Source: Steromphala cineraria
Taxonomy: Eukaryota; Mollusca; Gastropoda; Trochida; Trochidae
Length of the DNA stretch: 64,000 nucleotides
Reading direction: 5' to 3'
Assembly: GCA_916613615.1 (NCBI GenBank)
Contig: OU744731.1
Coordinates: forward strand, 60,084,289 to 60,148,288
In this document: positions 53,175-64,000 of the stretch, piece after piece
Numbering within the stretch: the stretch's first letter is position 1
Layout: each line of letters starts with the position of its first letter
Notes under the pieces: model-generated
Database searches by the model: none
Told to the model about the DNA's origin: nothing
Seen by the model: only the letters and a program-made list of their open reading frames with translations
Position numbers and translations under genes: made by a program

Positions 53175-55351
53175 GTATTTTTGTTCTTTTTTTTTCATTT
53201 ATTAGGAAAACAAATAGATGACTGGTTTTTAATTACTCTTGGCAAAGAAGCGTGTTCGTGATATTAAGATATTAAGATTACCGGGATATGGTTGCGCTTT
53301 ACTTTGATTTAGCTGTATATCGAGACATTACGATGACAGGTGGGCTTTACTTTACTTTAGGTGTATAAAACATGCATCAAAATGTGAAAAAGTATCGTTA
53401 ATATTATTTGGAACACCTTTAAACGGAGTAATAAATGTTTTTGATTGCATGTCGTTATTATCGTTAGCAGCAATCTGATAGTTGTACTGGAATCTTTTAG
53501 TGTCACGAAATTGAAGAATTCAAACTGCAGCTGTTAATAAAAACTCGAAGTAAAATAAGATAAAATAATCGCGAATAACATTTTGTCACTGATTCAATGG
53601 ATAAACTTGGATGGTTTTTTTTCAAGAAGAACAAGTCGTATTCTTTTTGTCCTCCTAAAATTGACATATGTAAATAAAAAAATATATATAACCATGATAT
53701 TTTAAAAATCGTCTCTTCACTGGCTCTTTTGGTCTAAAAGAAAGCAAGTGTTTATTTACAATTTCTGAAAATTTCCCGAATATTACTTTATGTCAAATGT
53801 ATCACTTTCAAATGTTAAAAACCTTACAACTGAATTATTTGCAGTCGTAGAAAAAATAATCGAATAACTGATGGCGTCCATTTTGTGTGTGAACACTTTT
53901 GAGCCACTGGTTTTCATAGTTTGAACTAGTAATAATAAGCAATTGTTTTCTTAGCTAGGACCATTATAGCTGATTCATGAAGCTGTGGTTTGTGTCAGAA
54001 CAAATACGTCAGAGCTTGCTTGACAAATACTCTTAATTATTTTTTTCCAAAAGGACGAAAGCGAAATCGCCTCATGCAAAGTTATAATATAATGAATATG
54101 AAAGCAAGATATTTAAAGCCTTAAGGGGCAGTAGCACGTTTTAGGGGCAATATAAGGTGATGTCAGGTTTCAATTGATAAACAATGTATTTAAACTAAAT
54201 GGAGCAATAATGATTCAAATATATAACATAAAGTTTAGCCATGCGATTGTTTTTTCTTACACAGAATGAATTAAAGGTTTTCACACAAAATGGCCGCCAA
54301 TGGATTTAATGCGAATCTTCATCCTTTGTTCTCTGAATATGGATGATTGGCTTGTCTAATGAGATTTTTGACACTGTCAAAATAATACATTTTGCATCAA
54401 CTAACAATTATCAGTGAAAATTTTAAAATATAAAATTATCAAAAAACGTACTACTGCCCCTTTAAGAGAAAGGATGTCAAACGTGTTGTAGAGAGCGGAT
54501 GATGGTATGATTTTATGGCTATAGATTAAAAATTTGAATTAAGGATGACAATCATTCTTGAGCATTTTAAGCAATTTCAGAGCAAATGTTGAATTTACAT
54601 ATATCAAGTTAAGGAATGTATTTATAATTTGCGACAAATTTACATGTAACATGTTTGCTCAAAATAAAAAATAATTGTTTGAAGTTTTGTTAATACTCAT
54701 ATGCATACCTAACTGATTTATTAACTTCAAAAGATTTTTAAATGATTTGAAATTTGTCATTAAAATTATTTGTTATCATCTCCCTTAGGTTTAACTCTTA
54801 AATGTCTGTGCAAATGTCTATTTTCAGTATTGCATTGAGTTGCATTCTGCATGTTGCCTCTGTCGGCGTGTGCAGTAACTAAACTGTTCTGTCTGTCTGT
54901 CTGTCTGCATATCCTTATGGTCTTTCAATTAATAATTACGTGTACAATTGTGTGGACTTTGTTAAGGACAAATTTCATCAAGAGTGGATGTTGTATCGTG
55001 ATATTGTAAATTTTAAGTTATTTTTCTTGAATTGTTGCATCTTGAATCCTGTTGATCTATAATATTGAATGTTTTCAATTATGTTAAACCAAAATGTGTT
55101 TTTGACACTTTTTACATCTTATAAATGGGTTTTCCGTAAATAAATGCAACTCAACATTCGCTGTAGAAATGACAGTCAAAATAAGAAATCTTTTTCAACC
55201 CTGTCCGTATCCCTCTTGTTTTCCTTCAAACTTTCCTGTAGTATTTGAATATCCCATCCATTAGTTTTACCCGTTGTTCCTTCCACAAAATGCACGGAAA
55301 CCTCCTCAATGCCGAATGTCATCACACATCCCTACTTGTCATCATCCTCTG
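53175..55351 (+). other. Gene 2, intron 1
   Basis: Runs from the exon 1 donor to the first gtatcc-type acceptor. Besides the MITE at 54121 and a short (TGTC)n at 54888-54908 it holds nothing I recognise. Confidence 0.55.
54121..54465. mobile_element. MITE family A, full copy in intron 1 of gene 2
   Basis: ttaaggggcagtagcacg and cgtactactgcccctttaa as ends, interior ggcaatataaggtgatgtc. Confidence 0.82.
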
Positions 55352-55530
55352 CAGGTATCCCCCGACGGTGATGATGATGACGTGGATCTGACCCCATATT
55401 TTTCTATTTGCAGTTTTGCACTAATTTTTCGTGCTTTTGTTCATGATATCTCTTCTAACTTTGAGAGTTTTCAAAATTTAGAAAGACGGTTTCTTTAATA
55501 TCACATCATAACTAGTCATCACTCCTCTAC
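55352..55530 (+). repeat. Diverged first copy of the gene 2 acceptor/exon unit
   Basis: ctctgcag followed by a gtatcccccgacggtgatga stretch reads VSPDGDDDDVDLT in the same phase and then departs from the array unit, rejoining it at ggtttctttaatatcacatc (55488). It has a good acceptor and may be the oldest copy or a separate partial duplicate. Confidence 0.7.
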
Positions 55531-58500
55531 AGGTATCCTCCGACAGTGACGATGATGACGTGGATCTGACCAGCTTCATACAATCCTCCCAGTCCCGGAC
55601 ACCTTATTATATGACATTTGCTCTAATTATTATAGCCGGTTTCTTTAATATCACATCATAACTAGTCATCACTCCTCTACAGGTATCCTCCGACAGTGAC
55701 GATGATGACGTGGATCTGACCAGCTTCATACAATCCTCCCAGTCCCGGACACCTTATTATATGACATTTGCTCTAATTATTATAGCCGGTTTCTTTAATA
55801 TCACATCATAACTAGTCATCACTCCTCTACAGGTATCCTCCGACAGTGACGATGATGACGTGGATCTGACCAGCTTCATACAATCCTCCCAGTCCCGGAC
55901 ACCTTATTATATGACATTTGCTCTAATTATTATAGCCGGTTTCTTTAATATCACATCATAACTAGTCATCACTCCTCTACAGGTATCCTCCGACAGTGAC
56001 GATGATGACGTGGATCTGACCAGCTTCATACAATCCTCCCAGTCCCGGACACCTTATTATATGACATTTGCTCTAATTATTATAGCCGGTTTCTTTAATA
56101 TCACATCATAACTAGTCATCACTCCTCTACAGGTATCCTCCGACAGTGACGATGATGACGTGGATCTGACCAGCTTCATACAATCCTCCCAGTCCCGGAC
56201 ACCTTATTATATGACATTTGCTCTAATTATTATAGCCGGTTTCTTTAATATCACATCATAACTAGTCATCACTCCTCTACAGGTATCCTCCGACAGTGAC
56301 GATGATGACGTGGATCTGACCAGCTTCATACAATCCTCCCAGTCCCGGACACCTTATTATATGACATTTGCTCTAATTATTATAGCCGGTTTCTTTAATA
56401 TCACATCATAACTAGTCATCACTCCTCTACAGGTATCCCCCGACAGTGACGATGATGACGTGGATCTGACCAGCTTCATACAATCCTCCCAGTCCCGGAC
56501 ACCTTATTATATGACATTTGCTCTAATTATTATAGCCGGTTTCTTTAATATCACATCATAACTAGTCATCACTCCTCTACAGGTATCCTCCGACAGTGAC
56601 GATGATGACGTGGATCTGACCAGCTTCATACAATCCTCCCAGTCCCGGACACCTTATTATATGACATTTGCTCTAATTATTATAGCCGGTTTCTTTAATA
56701 TCACATCATAACTAGTCATCACTCCTCTACAGGTATCCTCCGACAGTGACGATGATGACGTGGATCTGACCAGCTTCATACAATCCTCCCAGTCCCGGAC
56801 ACCTTATTATATGACATTTGCTCTAATTATTATAGCCGGTTTCTTTAATATCACATCATAACTAGTCATCACTCCTCTACAGGTATCCTCCGACAGTGAC
56901 GATGATGACGTGGATCTGACCAGCTTCATACAATCCTCCCAGTCCCGGACACCTTATTATATGACATTTGCTCTAATTATTATAGCCGGTTTCTTTAATA
57001 TCACATCATAACTAGTCATCACTCCTCTACAGGTATCCTCCGACAGTGACGATGATGACGTGGATCTGACCAGCTTCATACAATCCTCCCAGTCCCGGAC
57101 ACCTTATTATATGACATTTGCTCTAATTATTATAGCCGGTTTCTTTAATATCACATCATAACTAGTCATCACTCCTCTACAGGTATCCTCCGACAGTGAC
57201 GATGATGACGTGGATCTGACCAGCTTCATACAATCCTCCCAGTCCCGGACACCTTATTATATGACATTTGCTCTAATTATTATAGCCGGTTTCTTTAATA
57301 TCACATCATAACTAGTCATCACTCCTCTACAGGTATCCTCCGACAGTGACGATGATGACGTGGATCTGACCAGCTTCATACAATCCTCCCAGTCCCGGAC
57401 ACCTTATTATATGACATTTGCTCTAATTATTATAGCCGGTTTCTTTAATATCACATCATAACTAGTCATCACTCCTCTACAGGTATCCTCCGACAGTGAC
57501 GATGATGACGTGGATCTGACCAGCTTCATACAATCCTCCCAGTCCCGGACACCTTATTATATGACATTTGCTCTAATTATTATAGCCGGTTTCTTTAATA
57601 TCACATCATAACTAGTCATCACTCCTCTACAGGTATCCTCCGACAGTGACGATGATGACGTGGATCTGACCAGCTTCATACAATCCTCCCAGTCCCGGAC
57701 ACCTTATTATATGACATTTGCTCTAATTATTATAGCCGGTTTCTTTAATATCACATCATAACTAGTCATCACTCCTCTACAGGTATCCTCCGACAGTGAC
57801 GATGATGACGTGGATCTGACCAGCTTCATACAATCCTCCCAGTCCCGGACACCTTATTATATGACATTTGCTCTAATTATTATAGCCGGTTTCTTTAATA
57901 TCACATCATAACTAGTCATCACTCCTCTACAGGTATCCTCCGACAGTGACGATGATGACGTGGATCTGACCAGCTTCATACAATCCTCCCAGTCCCGGAC
58001 ACCTTATTATATGACATTTGCTCTAATTATTATAGCCGGTTTCTGTAATATCACATCATAACTAGTCATCACTCCTCTACAGGTATCCTCCGACAGTGAC
58101 GATGATGACGTGGATCTGACCAGCTTCATACAATCCTCCCAGTCCCGGACACCTTATTATATGACATTTGCTCTAATTATTATAGCCGGTTTCTTTAATA
58201 TCACATCATAACTAGTCATCACTCCTCTACAGGTATCCTCCGACAGTGACGATGATGACGTGGATCTGACCAGCTTCATACAATCCTCCCAGTCCCGGAC
58301 ACCTTATTATATGACATTTGCTCTAATTATTATAGCCGGTTTCTTTAATATCACATCATAACTAGTCATCACTCCTCTACAGGTATCCTCCGACAGTGAC
58401 GATGATGACGTGGATCTGACCAGCTTCATACAATCCTCCCAGTCCCGGACACCTTATTATATGACATTTGCTCTAATTATTATAGCCGGTTTCTTTAATA

Positions 58501-61500
58501 TCACATCATAACTAGTCATCACTCCTCTACAGGTATCCTCCGACAGTGACGATGATGACGTGGATCTGACCAGCTTCATACAATCCTCCCAGTCCCGGAC
58601 ACCTTATTATATGACATTTGCTCTAATTATTATAGCCGGTTTCTTTAATATCACATCATAACTAGTCATCACTCCTCTACAGGTATCCCCCGACAGTGAC
58701 GATGATGACGTGGATCTGACCAGCTTCATACAATCCTCCCAGTCCCGGACACCTTATTATATGACATTTGCTCTAATTATTATAGCCGGTTTCTTTAATA
58801 TCACATCATAACTAGTCATCACTCCTCTACAGGTATCCTCCGACAGTGACGATGATGACGTGGATCTGACCAGCTTCATACAATCCTCCCAGTCCCGGAC
58901 ACCTTATTATATGACATTTGCTCTAATTATTATAGCCGGTTTCTTTAATATCACACCCTCACTAGTCATCACTCCTCTACAGGTATCCTCCGACAGTGAC
59001 GATGATGACGTGGATCTGACCAGCTTCATACAATCCTCCCAGTCCCGGACACCTTATTATATGACATTTGCTCTAATTATTATAGCCGGTTTCTTTAATA
59101 TCACACCCTCACTAGTCATCACTCCTCTACAGGTATCCTCCGACAGTGACGATGATGACGTGGATCTGACCAGCTTCATACAATCCTCCCAGTCCCGGAC
59201 ACCTTATTATATGACATTTGCTCTAATTATTATAGCCGGTTTCTTTAATAACACATCCTAACTAGTCATCACTCCTCTACAGGTATCCTCCGACAGTGAC
59301 GATGATGACGTGGATCTGACCAGCTTCATACAATCCTCCCAGTCCCGGACACCTTATTATATGACATTTGCTCTAATTATTATAGCCGGTTTCTTTAATA
59401 TCACACCCTCACTAGTCATCACTCCTCTACAGGTATCCTCCGACAGTGACGATGATGACGTGGATCTGACCAGCTTCATACAATCCTCCCAGTCCCGGAC
59501 ACCTTATTATATGACATTTGCTCTAATTATTATAGCCGGTTTCTTTAATATCACACCCTCACTAGTCATCACTCCTCTACAGGTATCCTCCGACAGTGAC
59601 GATGATGACGTGGATCTGACCAGCTTCATACAATCCTCCCAGTCCCGGACACCTTATTATATGACATGTGCTCTAATTATTATAGCCGGTTTCTTTAATA
59701 TCACACCCTCACTAGTCATCACTCCTCTACAGGTATCCTCCGACAGTGACGATGATGACGTGGATCTGACCAGCTTCATACAATCCTCCCAGTCCCGGAC
59801 ACCTTATTATATGACATTTGCTCTAATTATTATAGCCGGTTTCTTTAATAACACATCCTAACTAGTCATCACTCCTCTACAGGTATCCTCCGACAGTGAC
59901 GATGATGACGTGGATCTGACCAGCTTCATACAATCCTCCCAGTCCCGGACACCTTATTATATGACATTTGCTCTAATTATTATAGCCGGTTTCTTTAATA
60001 TCACACCCTCACTAGTCATCACTCCTCTACAGGTATCCTCCGACAGTGACGATGATGACGTGGATCTGACCAGCTTCATACAATCCTCCCAGTCCCGGAC
60101 ACCTTATTATATGACATTTGCTCTAATTATTATAGCCGGTTTCTTTAATATCACACCCTCACTAGTCATCACTCCTCTACAGGTATCCTCCGACAGTGAC
60201 GATGATGACGTGGATCTGACCAGCTTCATACAATCCTCCCAGTCCCGGACACCTTATTATATGACATTTGCTCTAATTATTATAGCCGGTTTCTTTAATA
60301 TCACACCCTCACTAGTCATCACTCCTCTACAGGTATCCTCCGACAGTGACGATGATGACGTGGATCTGACCAGCTTCATACAATCCTCCCAGTCCCGGAC
60401 ACCTTATTATATGACATTTGCTCTAATTATTATAGCCGGTTTCTTTAATATCACACCCTCACTAGTCATCACTCCTCTACAGGTATCCTCCGACAGTGAC
60501 GATGATGACGTGGATCTGACCAGCTTCATACAATCCTCCCAGTCCCGGACACCTTATTATATGACATTTGCTCTAATTATTATAGCCGGTTTCTTTAATA
60601 TCACACCCTCACTAGTCATCACTCCTCTACAGGTATCCTCCGACAGTGACGATGATGACGTGGATCTGACCAGCTTCATACAATCCTCCCAGTCCCGGAC
60701 ACCTTATTATATGACATTTGCTCTAATTATTATAGCCGGTTTCTTTAATATCACACCCTCACTAGTCATCACTCCTCTACAGGTATCCTCCGACAGTGAC
60801 GATGATGACGTGGATCTGACCAGCTTCATACAATCCTCCCAGTCCCGGACACCTTATTATATGACATTTGCTCTAATTATTATAGCCGGTTTCTTTAATA
60901 TCACACCCTCACTAGTCATCACTCCTCTACAGGTATCCTCCGACAGTGACGATGATGACGTGGATCTGACCAGCTTCATACAATCCTCCCAGTCCCGGAC
61001 ACCTTATTATATGACATTTGCTCTAATTATTATAGCCGGTTTCTTTAATATCACACCCTCACTAGTCATCACTCCTCTACAGGTATCCTCCGACAGTGAC
61101 GATGATGACGTGGATCTGACCAGCTTCATACAATCCTCCCAGTCCCGGACACCTTATTATATGACATTTGCTCTAATTATTATAGCCGGTTTCTTTAATA
61201 TCACACCCTCACTAGTCATCACTCCTCTACAGGTATCCCCCGACAGTGACGATGATGACGTGGATCTGACCAGCTTCATACAATGCTCCCAGTCCCGGAC
61301 ACCTTATTATATGACATTTGCTCTAATTGTTATAGCCGGTTTCTTTAATATCACACCCTCACTAGTCATCACTCCTCTACAGGTATCCCCCGACAGTGAC
61401 GATGATGACGTGGATCTGACCAGCTTCATACAATCCTCCCAGTCCCGGACGCCTTATTATATGACATTTGCTCTAATTATTATAGCCGGTTTCTTTAATA

Positions 61501-64000
61501 ACACACCCTCACTAGTCATCACTCCTCTACAGGTATCCTCCGACAGTGACGATGATGACGTGGATCTGACCAGCTTCATACAATCCTCCCAGTCCCGGAC
61601 GCCTTATTATATGACATTTGCTCTAATTATTATAGCCGGTTTCTTTAATAACACACCCTCACTAGTCATCACTCCTCTACAGGTATCCTCCGACAGTGAC
61701 GATGATGACGTGGATCTGACCAGCTTCATACAATCCTCCCAGTCCCGGACGCCTTATTATATGACATTTGCTCTAATTATTATAGCCGGTTTCTTTAATA
61801 ACACACCCTCACTAGTCATCACTCCTCTACAGGTATCCTCCGACAGTGACGATGATGACGTGGATCTGACCAGCTTCATACAATGCTCCCAGTCCCGGAC
61901 ACCTTATTATATGACATTTGCTCTAATTATTATAGCCGGTTTCTTTAATATCACATCATAACTAGTCATCACTCCTCTACAGGTATCCCCCGACAGTAAC
62001 GATGATGACGTGGATCTGACCAGCTTCATACAATCCTCCCAGTCCCGGACGCCTTATTATATGACATTTGCTCTAATTATTATAGCCGGTTTCTTTAATA
62101 ACACACCCTCACTAGTCATCACTCCTCTACAGGTATCCTCCGACAGTGACGATGATGACGTGGATCTGACCAGCTTCATACAATCCTCCCAGTCCCGGAC
62201 ACCTTATTATATGACATTTGCTCTAATTGTTATAGCCGGTTTCTTTAATATCACACCCTCACTAGTCATCACTCCTCTACAGGTATCCTCCGACAGTGAC
62301 GATGATGACGTGGATCTGACCAGCTTCATACAATCCTCCCAGTCCCGGACACCTTATTTTTTGACATTTGCTCTAATTATTATAGCCGGTTTCATTAATA
62401 TCACACCCTCACTAGTCATCACTCCTCTACAGGTATCCTCCGACAGTGACGATGATGACGTGGATCTGACCAGCTTCATACAATCCTCCCAGTCCCGGAC
62501 ACCTTATTATATGACATTTGCTCTAATTATTATAGCCGGTTTCTTTAATATCACACCCTCACTAGTCATCACTCCTCTACAGGTATCCTCCGACAGTGAC
62601 GATGATGACGTGGATCTGACCAGCTTCATACAATCCTCCCAGTCCCGGACACCTTATTATATGACATTTGCTCTAATTATTATAGCCGGTTTCTTTAATA
62701 TCACACCCTCACTAGTCATCACTCCTCTACAGGTATCCTCCGACAGTGACGATGATGACGTGGATCTGACCAGCTTCATACAATCCTCCCAGTCCCGGAC
62801 ACCTTATTATATGACATTTGCTCTAATTATTATAGCCGGTTTCTTTAATATCACACCCTCACTAGTCAACACTCCTCTACAGGTATCCTCCGACAGTGAC
62901 GATGATGACGTGGATCTGACCAGCTTCATACAATCCTCCCAGTCCCGGACGCCTTATTATATGACATTTGCTCTAATTATTATAGCCGGTTTCTTTAATA
63001 TCACACCCTCACTAGTCATCACTCCTCTACAGGTATCCTCCGACAGTGACGATGATGACGTGGATCTGACCAGCTTCATACAATCCTCCCAGTCCCGGAC
63101 ACCTTATTATATGACATTTGCTCTAATTATTATAGCCGGTTTCTTTAATATCACACCCTCACTAGTCATCACTCCTCTACAGGTATCCCCCGACAGTGAC
63201 GATGATGACGTGGATCTGACCAGCTTCATACAATCCTCCCAGTCCCGGACACCTTATTATATGACATTTGCTCTAATTATTATAGCCGGTTTCTTTAATA
63301 TCACATCATAACTAGTCATCACTCCTCTACAGGTATCCTCCGACAGTGACGATGATGACGTGGATCTGACCAGCTTCATACAATCCTCCCAGTCCCGGAC
63401 ACCTTATTATATGACATTTGCTCTAATTGTTATAGCCGGTTTCTTTAATATCACACCCTCACTAGTCATCACTCCTCTACAGGTATCCTCCGACAGTGAC
63501 GATGATGACGTGGATCTGACCAGCTTCATACAATCCTCCCAGTCCCGGACACCTTATTATATGACATTTGCTCTAATTATTATAGCCGGTTTCTTTAATA
63601 TCACACCCTAACTAGTCATCACTCCTCTACAGGTATCCTCCGACAGTGACGATGATGACGTGGATCTGACCAGCTTCATACAATCCTCCCAGTCCCGGAC
63701 ACCTTATTATATGACATTTGCTCTAATTATTATAGCCGGTTTCTTTAATAACACATCCTAACTAGTCACCATCCTCTATAGGTATCCTCCGACAGTGACG
63801 ATGATGACGTGGATCTGACCAGCTTCATACAATCCTCCCAGTCCCGGACACCTTATTATATGACATTTGCTCTAATTATTATAGCCGGTTTCTTTAATAA
63901 CACATCCTAACTAGTCACCATCCTCTACAGGTATCCTCCGACAGTGACGATGATGACGTGGATCTGACCAGCTTCATACAATCCTCCCAGTCCCGGACAC
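55531..64000 (+). repeat. 150-bp array: ~57 copies of a gene 2 splice acceptor plus exon start
   Basis: Fifty-five units of exactly 150 bp start at 55531 + 150n; two of 149 bp start at 63780 and 63929, the last cut by the window end. Each has a pyrimidine tract and ctctacag acceptor, then an in-frame acidic segment VSSDSDDDDVDLTSF and IQSSQSRTP, then YYMTFALIIIAGFF and a tail. Because 150 is divisible by three the frame carries through. Tail type S (catcataac, or catcctaac) has an in-frame TAA; type O (caccctcac) is open. No convincing donor lies inside the unit, so the exon's real end must be beyond the window. Confidence 0.93.
59881..61961 (+). CDS. Longest open stretch of array units (14 units) that could be coding
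   Basis: From the acceptor at 59881-59882 the frame is open through 14 units to a TAA at 61959-61961. Spliced to exon 1 this would add about 690 residues of alternating acidic (SDSDDDDVD) and hydrophobic (TFALIIIAGFFN) segments. Shorter open blocks lie at 58831-59261, 59281-59861, 61981-63311 and 63331-63611. Translation is uncertain; the hydrophobic part looks like former intron now read in frame. Confidence 0.3.

Noticed and set aside
52796..53205. Leu-, Ala- and Thr-rich open frames on both strands over gene 2 exon 1
   Set aside because: Shadows of the AGCCGCAGT-type repeat in other frames; the MGCFC frame is the one with a start, donor and in-phase partner.
55531..64000. Array as an assembly artefact only
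   Set aside because: Units carry ordered variants (type S then type O, single-base changes, two 149-bp units), so it is not one unit pasted repeatedly; the exact copy number of the nearly identical first 23 units remains unsure.

Overview
The window is animal nuclear DNA, most likely from a mollusc and probably a bivalve. It has AT-rich introns, short GC-richer exons with GT-AG junctions, tRNA-derived SINEs, many MITEs with target-site duplications, and repeat families ending in runs of GGAC/GGACGGAC. The lineage rests on recognising repeat style by eye and is not proven. There is no bacterial, viral or CRISPR content.

Gene 1 (minus strand, 38009 down to 3002) can be traced through 29 coding exons whose splice phases all agree, giving about 1783 residues. 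It reads as a Munc13/BAIAP3-like MUN protein. MHD1 is split by a Ser-rich insert of about 340 residues, MHD2 follows, and a DEP domain sits where Munc13 proteins carry their C-terminal C2 domain. No C1 or C2 domain was seen. The likely role is vesicle priming or membrane tethering, with the DEP domain as membrane or partner anchor (inference).

Gene 2 (plus strand, from 52740) starts with a 145-residue exon beginning MGCFC, a probable myristoylation/palmitoylation signal, followed by a basic coiled coil and a Ser/Arg/Asn tract. A perfect CRE palindrome lies about 90 bp upstream. Its next exon start is embedded in a 150-bp tandem array that runs from 55531 to the window end.

Layout: 1-3001 is the downstream flank of gene 1; 3002-38010 is gene 1 with introns full of MITEs, SINEs and foldback elements; 38011-52600 is an intergenic region with MITEs, a 145-bp array, and an interstitial telomere-like stretch; 52601-64000 is the 5' part of gene 2.

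The most unusual feature is that tandem duplications repeatedly start at exon/intron junctions. In gene 1 the acceptor and start codon of exon 1 are re-copied upstream, about 48 copies of the exon 8 donor fill intron 8, about 44 units start at the exon 17 donor, and exons 22 and 23 have extra donor-containing copies. In gene 2 about 57 copies of one acceptor plus exon start form the terminal array. In that array the bases of an in-frame TAA also look like the splicing branch point, and about half the units have lost both.
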